DNA of 64,000 nt from JABDIP01 sp965250245 (lineage in GTDB: Bacteria; Pseudomonadota; Alphaproteobacteria; DSM-16000; Inquilinaceae), in the NCBI GenBank assembly GCA_965250245.1, contig OZ252296.1:930001-994000 (forward strand), given 5' to 3'. Below the pieces are notes generated by a model, which made no database searches, was not told the DNA's origin, and worked only from the letters and a program-made list of their open reading frames with translations. How positions within the stretch are numbered: position 1 is the stretch's first letter; the number at the start of each line of letters is the position of its first letter. This document shows positions 34,350 to 43,018 of the stretch, in pieces. Both the position numbers and the translations under genes were made by a program.

Positions 34350-34922
34350 CTAGTCCGCGGCGCCGTCCAAGGCGACCGGCAACCCGGTCGGCAAGCCGTC
34401 CATGCTGCGCTGGTTGAATTCCCGGCGGTAGTCCGCGAGCTCCGCCTCGCTCTTCGCCGCGGCCCAGCGATCCATGGATTTGCGCTCGCCCTTGTAGTCG
34501 AAGAACGGCACGCCAAAGCCGCAGGACGTCTGCACCAGATCGACCTCCAACAGCACCATCTGGCGCGCACCATGCGGCTCGGCGCCGTCGAAGCGGTCGC
34601 TGAGCAACTGCTGATACTCGGCGCTGCCCCGCGCCAGGATCCGGCCCCGGCCGTAGAGCCGCAGGATCAGCGGCGGCCCTTCGAAGGCGCAGAACATGAA
34701 GGTGAGCCGTCCATCGGCGACCATATGGGCCGCCGTCTCATTGCCGCTGCCCGTGCGGTCGAGATAGACGACGTTCCGCGCGTCGATCACGCGCAGCCAA
34801 TCCGTGCCCCTGGGCGAAAGGTTGATCCGCGTCCCGGCGGCCGCCGAGGCGGCGAAGAACACGCGCTGCCGCGCGATGAAGTCCCGATGCGCGTCTTCCA
34901 GGGTGTCGAACTGCTTAGCCAT
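34350..34922 (-). CDS. Pyridoxamine 5'-phosphate oxidase-family flavin split-barrel protein
   Basis: A 190-residue protein of the pyridoxamine 5'-phosphate oxidase-like split-barrel superfamily. Residues about 30-130 hold the FMN-binding barrel, with NLSPRGTDWLRVID, VYLDRTGSGNETAAH and RLTFMFCAF; a family-specific C-terminal region follows (CGFGVPFFDYKGER). Members bind FMN, F420 or heme and often act as small reductases; the substrate here is not known. The ATG at 34922 has CAGGAG 9 bases upstream. It is convergent with the single-REC gene and divergent from the DNA glycosylase gene. Confidence 0.85.
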   Translation of the reverse strand: MAKQFDTLEDAHRDFIARQRVFFAASAAAGTRINLSPRGTDWLRVIDARNVVYLDRTGSGNETAAHMVADGRLTFMFCAFEGPPLILRLYGRGRILARGSAEYQQLLSDRFDGAEPHGARQMVLLEVDLVQTSCGFGVPFFDYKGERKSMDRWAAAKSEAELADYRREFNQRSMDGLPTGLPVALDGAAD

Positions 34923-35096
34923 GGGTGAACTGCTCCTGAAAGGCGGATCTGTTGCAAGGCGGCGGACATCGTAGTCGTCGCGTCCGGCATGCCAAAGCCA
35001 AGCATTGTCCGGGGACAAACGACCCGCGTGACCGCGTCGCCAATGGCGGTCAATTGTTCTTGTTTTGTTCGCTCTTTCGGATATGATCGCCGAGCC

Positions 35097-35927
35097 ATGC
35101 AACTCCTGCTACCGCTCAACGACGATGCACTCACCCTGGAATCGGTGCATGCGCGGCTGCATGCCCGTTTCGGGCGTCCCGGGCCGTGGCGTCATCTCAA
35201 TCCGATTGATCAGCTGGTGATCGGGATGGTTGGCGGCCGCACGCGCGAGGCGGAGTCCCGCGCCGCCTACGAGGCGCTGCGCAGCCGGTTCGCGACCTGG
35301 GAAGCGGTCCGCGATGCGCCGTTGAACGCCATTTGCGACGCGGTGGCGCCGGTCAATTTCGCGGAGAGGAAAGCCCCGCGCCTGCAAGGCGCCATGCGCG
35401 CCATCACCGCCCGACGACGCGCCCTGGAGATCGACTTTCTCGCCCGTCTTTCGGTCGACGCGGCCCTGTCGTGGCTGGAGCGGCTTCCCGGCGTGGGCCG
35501 CAAGGTGAGTGCGGCGACGCTGAATTTCAGCACGCTCAGGATGCGCGCGCTCGTCGTCGATACCCATCATCTGCGCGTAGCGCGGCGGCTGCGCCTGGTC
35601 AGACAGCGGGCAAACCATGAGGAAGCCTATCGGCGGCTGATGCCCCGGCTGCCGGCGTCGTGGCGCGCGACGGAGCTCGATGACCACCACCAGCTCTTCA
35701 AGCGGCTCGGGCAGGAAATCTGCCATGCCGAACGCCCGGAATGCGCTCGATGTCCGCTGTGCGCGCTGTGCCCGAGCCGGCGCGCCGACCCTTCGAAATC
35801 GACGGAAATCCGGCCGGCACAGGTCGCCGGGACCGCAACGATATTGGGGTTGTCACCGGCAACCAAGGGTGGTTATAGTCCATCGCAATGGGGGCGGGCG
35901 TATACGCAACGATCCGCCTATCTATAA
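35097..35927 (+). CDS. Endonuclease III-like Fe-S DNA glycosylase (HhH-GPD family)
   Basis: A 276-residue DNA repair protein. The helix-hairpin-helix LPGVGRK (130-136) supplies the Lys of bifunctional glycosylases, and VVDTHHLRV contains the catalytic Asp (155). A [4Fe-4S] motif Cys-x6-Cys-x2-Cys-x5-Cys is formed by C209, C216, C219 and C225. This is the Nth fold with a divergent N-terminal half, so it is a paralogue rather than the housekeeping Nth. About 45 residues beyond the cluster have no recognised domain. ATG 35097 is chosen because the family's conserved region starts soon after; longer starts read through an AT-rich promoter-like stretch. Confidence 0.88.
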   Translation: MQLLLPLNDDALTLESVHARLHARFGRPGPWRHLNPIDQLVIGMVGGRTREAESRAAYEALRSRFATWEAVRDAPLNAICDAVAPVNFAERKAPRLQGAMRAITARRRALEIDFLARLSVDAALSWLERLPGVGRKVSAATLNFSTLRMRALVVDTHHLRVARRLRLVRQRANHEEAYRRLMPRLPASWRATELDDHHQLFKRLGQEICHAERPECARCPLCALCPSRRADPSKSTEIRPAQVAGTATILGLSPATKGGYSPSQWGRAYTQRSAYL

Positions 35928-36114
35928 GATTTTTCTGGATTTTCGGCCGTCGCACCGAAGATAGGGTGCGGCAACCGGTTGTAATACCCTGGCGCACGGC
36001 TTGCGCGCCGGGCAGGTGCCGCGCGCGCGATTCCGGCCGCTGGGACCGCGTCCTCATGATCGGCTTTTTCGGCCGCTGAAGACCTCGTTTCGACACGTGT
36101 TCAGGAGGACTGAG

Positions 36115-39100
36115 ATGACGACCGCGACCCGTTCTTCCGCCCTCGACCCGTTCCTCACCACCCGTGCGCAGTTCGATCTCGCCCTGGCGGCGCCGGAAGG
36201 GCAACTGCTGATCGACGGTGACAACCAGATCGTGACCAACGCCGTCGACCGCACCGACGATCCGGCGGTCCTGATCACCGGCAACAACAACAGCTTCACG
36301 AATCTCACCGGTGCCACGCTGACCGGAACGGGCACCGATCCGGCGGTGCCGGACGCGGCGATCGAGATCACCGGCGTGGGCAATCGCATCGAGAACCAAT
36401 CCGGCGCGACCATCACCGGATCCGGCGGCGTGTTCAGCTCTGCCGCGGATACGGACGTCGTCAATGACGGCGATATCGTCGCCGTTGATCTGAGCCCGAC
36501 GTCGTTCGGAGATCCCAGCTTCGCCGTGCGGCTCGGGACCGACTCCAGCGTTGTGAACGATGGCCTGGTGAGCGCCGAAGGCCTCAACGTCGTGCGGGCG
36601 ATCACCTTGGGCGACCGCTCGCTTGTCGAAAACGGTGGAACGGTCGAGGCGACCGGGGATTTCGCCGCCGCCATCGAGGTTGGCGCCGACAGTATGGTGG
36701 TGAACACCGGCTCGGCCATTGGCACGGCGGCCCTGGACGGCATTGGCATTCTGGCCTTCGGCCTGGGCTCGACCGTGGAGAACTTCGGTCTGGCGCGGGG
36801 CACCTCGACCGACGCAAGAAGCAATGCCTTCGGCATCACGACGGGGTTCGGCCCGGACGATGAGACGACCCTCATATGGAATGGAGGGACCATCGAAGCC
36901 GATGCCCTGGGCGGCGGAAACGCCCAGGGTGTCTTCGTGGACCGCGGGCTCTTCGTCAATGAGGGCACGGTCGATGCGCGGGCCACGGTCGGATCCGATC
37001 TGGGAACCGCGATCGGCGCCTTCATGGGCCGGGCGGATGGCATGAATTCCGGGACGATCAACGCCTTCTCGGATGGCACTGCCGCGGCGGGGGTCGCGTC
37101 GAGTTTCGACCGTGAGTTCAACAACAGCGGGCTGATCACCGCGGTGGGGCCGCAAGCCTTCGGCTTCAGTACCTTCGATTCAGCCACGATCATCAACTCC
37201 GGCACCGTGACGGTGACGTCGCTTCCCGGCGGGACCAGCGTTGGCATCGACGGCCGGAACGGCATGAGCGTCGACAACACCGGCGTGCTCCTGGCGGAGG
37301 GAGAGGCTGAGGCGACCGGCATTTCGGCGGCGGATCAGGCCAACATCCAGAACGGCGATCGCATCGAGGCGATCGGAGGCATCGCCACCGGCATCCGGGT
37401 CGGCGCGGACGGCACCATCGTATCCGGCGGCGTCGTGCGGGCCGATGGATTTGAACAAGGCGACGCCATTTCGGCCGGCGACCGCGCCACGATCCAGACC
37501 GGCGGCACGGTCGAGGCGACCGGCGGGTTTGTCGCCGGCATTCGTGGCGGGGTCGACAACGCGGTCACGAACACCGGGCTGGTGCGCGCCGCCGCGTCGG
37601 AGTTCGCTCAAGGCATCACGCTCGGCGACGGGTCCACGCTCCAGAACGACGGCATCGTCGAGGTCAGCGGCGATGAGGCCTTCGGCATCGACACCGGATT
37701 TTTCGGATCGATCGTCAACACCGGCACGGTGGACGTCACCACCCCGGGCTTCTTCGCAAGCGGACTGGCCGGCGGGACCGGCACATCGATTGAAAACCTC
37801 GGGACCGTGCGCGTTACCGCCGATGGCACCGGCACGGCCATTGCCGTCTCCGCGCCGCAGGGTGCGTCGACCGTCAACCGTGGCACGGTCGAGGCCATGA
37901 CCGAGGACGGCAATGCCCTCGCCGTCATTGCAAGCGGCCTGGGGAGCTTCGAGAACTATGGCGAGCTGAGGGTGAGCTCAACCGGAACCTCGACGACGTC
38001 GAACGCGGATGCGCTGTTCCTCGTCGGAATGACGGGGCTCAATGCCGGAACCATCACCACCACCGCCGAAAGCGGTACGTCCGCCGGCGCGCTGGTCGGG
38101 GGCGACACCGTGCTCACCAATACCGGTGACATCCTGGCGGCGGGTCCGAGCGCCATCGGCGTCGGGGTCGGCGACACCAGCACCTTGGACAATTCCGGGA
38201 CCGTCTCCGCAAGCGGTGCGAATGCGAGGGCCGTGTTCGCCGATGCGGGTGCGACCATCCTGAACGCCGGCATGATCACGGCGACCACCGTGCCCGGCGG
38301 CGCCGAGTCGATCGGGATCGTCTTCGACGAGAACAGCAACGCCGACAAGACGATCAGCAACAGCGGGACGATCGATGCGGATGTCGCCATCGTCGACCGG
38401 GCGACGTCGACGGCGCCGGGCGAGAACACCCTGACCGTGGACAATTCCGGTCAGATCATCGGCACCGTCGATCTTGGCAACGGCATCGATCGCGTCACCA
38501 ACACCGGCATCATCGACGGTGACGTTCTGCTCGGCGCCGGTGACGACGAGTATGATGGCCGGGGCGGCGTCCTGAACGGCATCGTCGACGGCGGCGATGG
38601 CAACGACGTCATCCGTGGCGGTGATGGCGACGAGACCCTGTTGGGCGGTGCCGGCAACGATGTCGTGGCCGGCGGGGCGGGGGCCGATGTCATGGATGGC
38701 GGCACCCGCGATACCTCCGTGTTCGGGTTCGACGCGCTCGACTATTCCGACAGCCCGGAAGGCGTTCAGGTTAATCTGGGCGATGCCACCCAGAGCACCT
38801 CCGCGCCGGTCAAGGGTGCGGCCGGCACCGGCTTCGGCGGCCACGCGGAAGGCGATACCTTCCAGAACTTCCAGAAAGTGATCGGCTCGTCCTTCGACGA
38901 TTTCGTCTACGGTGCGGATGGCGGCAGCGTCGTGGAACTCGGGGACGGAAACGACACCTTCGACAACGACGCCACCCTGTTCACCGAGGACCTCGTCTTT
39001 CTCGGCGCCGGCAACGATGTCGCGCGCACCGGCGCTGGCGGCGATCTCGTCGACGGCGGTGCCGGGAACGACTTGCTGCAGGGCGAGGATGGCGGCGATT

Positions 39101-39567
39101 GGCTCTTGGGCGGTGACGGCAACGATCTGCTGCTCGGCGGCAATGGTGCCGACCAGCTTGAAGGCGGGGCCGATGCTGATGCGCTGTTCGGCGGCGCGGA
39201 TGGGGACAGCCTGAGCGGCGGTGCCGGCAATGATCTGCTCTCCGGCGGCAGCGGGGACGACGTCCTGGATGGCGGTGCCGGCGACGACCTGCTGCTTGGT
39301 GGTGCCGGCGACGATCTGTTCCGCTTCGGCCCCGATGGCGGCGAGGATCTCATCGTCGGCTTCGAGGCCGGCGCCGGCAGCCCGGACGTGGTCGATCTGA
39401 CCGGCTTCGACTCCATCCTGTCCTTCGACGATGTGCTCGCCATCGCGTCGGAGACCGGCAGCGGCGCCGGGGTCGCCACGGTGCTAAGCTTCGACGCCGC
39501 CACGACCCTGACGTTCCAGGGCGTGCAACTGGCCGAGCTCAACGAGGCCGACTTCCTCATCGTCTGA
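36115..39567 (+). CDS. Large secreted beta-solenoid/RTX protein
   Basis: A 1150-residue acidic protein with no signal peptide. Residues about 60-810 consist of dozens of degenerate repeats of roughly 20-25 residues (pattern N-x-G-T-I/V-x-A ... A-x-G-I ... G), a beta-solenoid like that of autotransporter adhesins. Residues about 810-870 and 925-1070 are RTX calcium-binding nonapeptides (GGxGxDxLx). The C-terminus (DLIVGFEAG...DVVDLTGF...ADFLIV) is the uncleaved signal of type I secretion substrates. It should be exported by an ABC/MFP/TolC system and fold with calcium outside. No exporter genes are near. AGGAGG 6 bases upstream fixes the start; an upstream in-frame ATG at 36001 is unsupported. 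Confidence 0.92.
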   Translation: MTTATRSSALDPFLTTRAQFDLALAAPEGQLLIDGDNQIVTNAVDRTDDPAVLITGNNNSFTNLTGATLTGTGTDPAVPDAAIEITGVGNRIENQSGATITGSGGVFSSAADTDVVNDGDIVAVDLSPTSFGDPSFAVRLGTDSSVVNDGLVSAEGLNVVRAITLGDRSLVENGGTVEATGDFAAAIEVGADSMVVNTGSAIGTAALDGIGILAFGLGSTVENFGLARGTSTDARSNAFGITTGFGPDDETTLIWNGGTIEADALGGGNAQGVFVDRGLFVNEGTVDARATVGSDLGTAIGAFMGRADGMNSGTINAFSDGTAAAGVASSFDREFNNSGLITAVGPQAFGFSTFDSATIINSGTVTVTSLPGGTSVGIDGRNGMSVDNTGVLLAEGEAEATGISAADQANIQNGDRIEAIGGIATGIRVGADGTIVSGGVVRADGFEQGDAISAGDRATIQTGGTVEATGGFVAGIRGGVDNAVTNTGLVRAAASEFAQGITLGDGSTLQNDGIVEVSGDEAFGIDTGFFGSIVNTGTVDVTTPGFFASGLAGGTGTSIENLGTVRVTADGTGTAIAVSAPQGASTVNRGTVEAMTEDGNALAVIASGLGSFENYGELRVSSTGTSTTSNADALFLVGMTGLNAGTITTTAESGTSAGALVGGDTVLTNTGDILAAGPSAIGVGVGDTSTLDNSGTVSASGANARAVFADAGATILNAGMITATTVPGGAESIGIVFDENSNADKTISNSGTIDADVAIVDRATSTAPGENTLTVDNSGQIIGTVDLGNGIDRVTNTGIIDGDVLLGAGDDEYDGRGGVLNGIVDGGDGNDVIRGGDGDETLLGGAGNDVVAGGAGADVMDGGTRDTSVFGFDALDYSDSPEGVQVNLGDATQSTSAPVKGAAGTGFGGHAEGDTFQNFQKVIGSSFDDFVYGADGGSVVELGDGNDTFDNDATLFTEDLVFLGAGNDVARTGAGGDLVDGGAGNDLLQGEDGGDWLLGGDGNDLLLGGNGADQLEGGADADALFGGADGDSLSGGAGNDLLSGGSGDDVLDGGAGDDLLLGGAGDDLFRFGPDGGEDLIVGFEAGAGSPDVVDLTGFDSILSFDDVLAIASETGSGAGVATVLSFDAATTLTFQGVQLAELNEADFLIV

Positions 39568-39585
39568 CACTGCGAGATGCCGTCA

Positions 39586-39618
39586 GGGCCGCCCGCGAAA
39601 GGTCATCGCGGGCGGCCC
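39586..39618 (+). terminator. Terminator hairpin after the RTX gene
   Basis: A perfect 12-bp stem (GGGCCGCCCGCG with its complement) and a 9-base loop, 19 bases past the stop. No T-run follows. Confidence 0.65.
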
Positions 39619-39704
39619 GGCCGCATTCGCCACTCGTTAACCGGCCACGGGCAAGCTCGGTGATCCTCTGATCCGATGACCGCCGCCGCGCGGCGGCCGC
39701 GCCC

Positions 39705-41261
39705 ATGGCCACGACCGACGCCAGCCTGCCGACCCGCCCCGAACCCGCTGCATATCTGCGCATCGCCGGCTGGCGGGAGATTTTCGGCATCGATCTCAGA
39801 ACGCTGGCGCTGTTCCGCATCGGGCTTGCGGCGCTGATCCTGGTCGATCTCTGCCTGCGGGCCCGCGACCTGCGCGCCCACTACACCGATTTCGGCATCA
39901 TGCCGCGATCGGTTCTGCCGGACTTCCTGCACCCGGCCGCGGTCACCTTCCATGCGATGAATGGATCGGTCTGGTGGCAGGCGGCCCTGTTCATCCTGGC
40001 CGCCGGTTTCGGCGGAATGCTGCTGGTCGGCTACCGAACACGGCTGGCGTCGATTCTCAGTTGGGTGTTCCTGCTGTCGCTGCAGAACCGCAATTCGATG
40101 ATCCTCTCCGGCGAGGACAATCTGCTGATCCTGCTGGCGTTCTGGGGGATGTTTCTGCCGCTGGGCGCGCGCTGGTCCGTTGACGCCGTCCTCATCGGGA
40201 GGCTGGAACGGCCGCCCAATGCGTTCTTCTCCGTCGCGACCCTGGCGCTGCTGGTCCAGGGCATGTCGATGTATTTCTTCAGCGCCCTGCTGAAATCCGA
40301 CGCGCAGTGGATCCCCGACGGCATGGCGGTGCACTACGCGCTGCAGCTCGACTATCTGGCGACGCCGTTCGCGCTCTGGTTCCGGCAGTTCCCGGACCTG
40401 CTGCAGGGGCTGACCTACTATGTCTGGGTGCTGGAACTGATCGGCCCGATCCTGATCTTCTCGCCGATCTTCCATCGCAGCCTGCGCCTCATGCTTCTGC
40501 TGGCCTTCGCCAGCATGCATCTCGGCTTCTTCCTGTGCCTGGAGATCGGCATCTTCCCGTTCGTCAGCATCCTGATGAACCTGACCTTCCTGCAAGGCTG
40601 GGTTTGGGATCGCGGCGAGCGGTATCTGAGGACTCGTGAGGCCGGGCTGTTCCGTTCGCGGCTGGAAGACAAGTCCAGCCGCCTCCGCGCCTGGATTACA
40701 CGGCACCTGTCGCGGCGCCCGCTGCGCATACGTCCAACCCGCGCCGGCGGCGTCCTGGCTGCCGCGCTCATGGTCTTCGTCTTCGTCCAGAACCTTTCCA
40801 CGTTGCCGGGCCTCGGGCTGCGGCTGCCGGGTTGGTTCCTGGCCGTGCGCCAGTCGCTGGGCATCTATCAGAACTGGACCATGTTCGCACCGCATCCGGA
40901 GATGAACAGCCCGTGGCCGGTGATCACCGGCCGGCTGCGCGACGGCACGATCGTCGACGTCTACAACGGCACGATCGGGGAGCCGGACTGGTCGCGACCG
41001 CGCTATGTCTCGCGTGTTTACGAGAACCATCGCTGGCGCAAATACCTCTCCATTCTCGAGGACATGAGCTACGACAACGACCCGCCGGATTTCGGGCTGC
41101 AATACGGGCGCTACCTGTGCCGGTCGTGGAACCACGAGGCACCGGTGGAGCGGCAACTCAGCACCTTCCAGATCTACTTCAATGTCGAGTGGTCGCCGCC
41201 CGACAATCGCGCCAAGGAAGTCGTCCGCCGGCTCGTTTGGTCCCACGACTGTTTCGGTTGA
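39705..41261 (+). CDS. HTTM-domain membrane protein
   Basis: A 518-residue protein. The first 330 residues contain about seven membrane helices with the HTTM pattern (LALFRIGLAALILVDL at 33-48, HYTDFGIMP, LQNRNSMILSGEDNLL, SALLKSDAQWIPDG). HTTM proteins are related to vitamin K-dependent gamma-carboxylase. A further helix at about 345-365 leads to a soluble C-terminal domain (about 370-518) rich in aromatic residues, with NWTMFAPHPEMNSPWPV. The catalytic role is unknown in bacteria. It follows the RTX gene on the same strand but is separated from it by a terminator. Confidence 0.8.
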   Translation: MATTDASLPTRPEPAAYLRIAGWREIFGIDLRTLALFRIGLAALILVDLCLRARDLRAHYTDFGIMPRSVLPDFLHPAAVTFHAMNGSVWWQAALFILAAGFGGMLLVGYRTRLASILSWVFLLSLQNRNSMILSGEDNLLILLAFWGMFLPLGARWSVDAVLIGRLERPPNAFFSVATLALLVQGMSMYFFSALLKSDAQWIPDGMAVHYALQLDYLATPFALWFRQFPDLLQGLTYYVWVLELIGPILIFSPIFHRSLRLMLLLAFASMHLGFFLCLEIGIFPFVSILMNLTFLQGWVWDRGERYLRTREAGLFRSRLEDKSSRLRAWITRHLSRRPLRIRPTRAGGVLAAALMVFVFVQNLSTLPGLGLRLPGWFLAVRQSLGIYQNWTMFAPHPEMNSPWPVITGRLRDGTIVDVYNGTIGEPDWSRPRYVSRVYENHRWRKYLSILEDMSYDNDPPDFGLQYGRYLCRSWNHEAPVERQLSTFQIYFNVEWSPPDNRAKEVVRRLVWSHDCFG

Positions 41262-41366
41262 GTGAGGCGGCAGAATTTTCTTTCCCAGGGCCGGCAAAGC
41301 ACGTCAGAGTGATTTCCGACAAACGGCGCGCAGACCGCCGTGATGAGATCTGGACAGGACCGACCC

Positions 41367-42899
41367 ATGGCGAGACGAGCCAGAGCGGGACGCGAGCGCA
41401 AGCGCAGCGCCGGCCCCGCCATCGCGCAGCAGCCGCGCCGCAATGTGCGCAACCCGTACCCGCCCCTGGCGATCCTGTCGGAGGACCATGTCGAGGCGAT
41501 CCATCAGGGCTCGCTGGCGGTGCTGCGCGATACCGGCATGAACTTCCTGCTGCCGGAGGCGGTGGACATCGTGCGCCGCGAGGGTGCGAAGGTCGACGAT
41601 GACGGGGTCAGGGTCCGCTTCGACCCGGACATGGTGATGGAGAAGATCCGCACCGCGCCGAAGACCTTCACCCTGCACGCCCGCAATCCCGGCAACAATG
41701 TCCGTATCGGCGGCGACTCCTGCGTCTTCGCCACCGTCGGCAGCACGCCCAACGTGTCCGATATCGACCGCGGCCGGGTGAGCGGCAATTTCGCGGACTA
41801 CAACAATCTCCTTCGGCTGACACAAAGCCTGAACGCGGCCCAGATCGTCGGCGGATATCCGGTGGAGCCGGTCGACCTCAACCCGCGCACCCGGCATCTT
41901 GAGGCGGTCTCGGCCGCGACTCGGCTCACCGACAAGGCGGTCTACTGCTACTCGCTCGGCCGCGAGCGGGTCGAGGACGCCATCGAGATCGCCCGGATCG
42001 CCCGCGGCGTCGATCACGACACGCTGAAGCAGGAGCCGTCGATCCACACCGTGGTCAACGCCAATTCGCCGCTGGTCTATGACGCGCCGATGCTGGAGGG
42101 CGCGATGATCATGGCCCGGCTCGGCCAGCCGGTGATCTTCACCCCTTTCACGCTGGCCGGCGCGATGGCGCCGATCACCGTCGCCGGCGCGCTGGTGCAG
42201 CAGAATGCCGAGGCGCTGGCCGGCATCCTCTTCAGCCAATGCGTCAATCCGGGCGCTCCGGTGATCTATGGCAGCTTCACCTCCAATGTGGACATGAAGA
42301 CCGGATCGCCGGCCTTCGGCACGCCGGAATACGCCAAGGCGACCATCGCCAGCGGCCAGCTCGCCCGCAGATACGGCCTGCCACTGCGCGCCTCCAACGC
42401 CACCGCCTCCAACGCGCCGGATGCCCAGGCGGCGTACGAGTCCCAGATGTCACTCTGGTCCTGCATGCTCGGCCATGTGAACTACGTGCTGCATGCGCTG
42501 GGCTGGCTGGAGGGCGGCCTGTGCACCTCCTATGAGAAGTTCATCATCGATGCCGAGATGATCCAGATGATGATCGCCTGGATGACCCCGGCCGAGGTGG
42601 ACGAGGCGGCGCTGGCGGTCAACGCCATCGAGGGAGTCGGACCGGCCAGCCACTATTTCCAGGCGCCGCACACCCTGGAACGCTACGAGACCGCCTTCTA
42701 CGCGCCGCTCCTCTCCGACTGGCGCAATTACGAGACCTGGCAGGACAGCGGCTCGGTCGACGCCACCCGGCGCGCCAACCGCATCTGGAAGCAGTTGCTG
42801 GCCGATTACGAGGAGCCGCCCATGGACCCGGCGATCCGCGACGAGCTCGACGCCTTCGTCGCCAAGCGGATCGAGGCCGGCGGCGCGCCGCCGCTGTGA
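41367..42899 (+). CDS. Trimethylamine methyltransferase (MttB) family protein, non-pyrrolysine type
   Basis: A 510-residue member of the MttB superfamily, corrinoid-dependent methyltransferases acting on quaternary or tertiary amines. Recognisable segments are NPYPPLAILSEDHVEAIHQG, RDTGMNFLLPEA, GSTPNVSDIDRG, ALVQQNAEALAGILFSQ and MTETSP-like absent regions replaced by family-specific ones. There is no in-frame amber codon, so it is the non-pyrrolysine type (MtgB is the characterised glycine betaine example). No cognate corrinoid protein lies nearby. ATG 41367 is preferred, with ACAGGA about 9 bases upstream. A DAO-type flavoprotein follows after a repeat element, suggesting demethylation of a betaine-like compound. 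Confidence 0.88.
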   Translation: MARRARAGRERKRSAGPAIAQQPRRNVRNPYPPLAILSEDHVEAIHQGSLAVLRDTGMNFLLPEAVDIVRREGAKVDDDGVRVRFDPDMVMEKIRTAPKTFTLHARNPGNNVRIGGDSCVFATVGSTPNVSDIDRGRVSGNFADYNNLLRLTQSLNAAQIVGGYPVEPVDLNPRTRHLEAVSAATRLTDKAVYCYSLGRERVEDAIEIARIARGVDHDTLKQEPSIHTVVNANSPLVYDAPMLEGAMIMARLGQPVIFTPFTLAGAMAPITVAGALVQQNAEALAGILFSQCVNPGAPVIYGSFTSNVDMKTGSPAFGTPEYAKATIASGQLARRYGLPLRASNATASNAPDAQAAYESQMSLWSCMLGHVNYVLHALGWLEGGLCTSYEKFIIDAEMIQMMIAWMTPAEVDEAALAVNAIEGVGPASHYFQAPHTLERYETAFYAPLLSDWRNYETWQDSGSVDATRRANRIWKQLLADYEEPPMDPAIRDELDAFVAKRIEAGGAPPL

Positions 42900-42923
42900 G
42901 CGACCCAGGCCCCGCAACACTTG

Positions 42924-43003
42924 CCGTCATTCCCGCGAAGGCGGGAATCTCGAGACGCGAGGGTGCTTGCCCATCGAGATTCCCGCCTTCGCGGGAATGA
43001 CGG
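42924..43003. repeat. Perfect 30-bp inverted repeat between methyltransferase and flavoprotein genes
   Basis: Arms 42924-42953 and 42974-43003 are exact complements (30 of 30) around a 20-base loop, and each arm holds a smaller palindrome TTCCCGCGAAGGCGGGAA. This is the CGTCATTCCCGCGAAGGCGGGAAT type of intergenic element known from many proteobacteria. It ends 15 bases before the flavoprotein ATG, so the folded RNA could affect its translation or separate it from the gene before. Confidence 0.9.
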
Positions 43004-43018
43004 AGAAGGGGCATCGCC

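Noticed and set aside
35698..37322. Minus-strand frames opposite the glycosylase and RTX genes
   Set aside because: They reflect the repetitive composition of the RTX gene read backwards; the plus-strand protein has coherent repeats and a perfect ribosome site.
36850..39400. Possible CRISPR or tandem DNA repeat array
   Set aside because: The repeats are at the protein level, degenerate in DNA, and lack constant repeats with unique spacers.
41367..42899. Pyrrolysine-encoding MttB
   Set aside because: The frame has no internal amber codon, and no pyl genes are present in the window.
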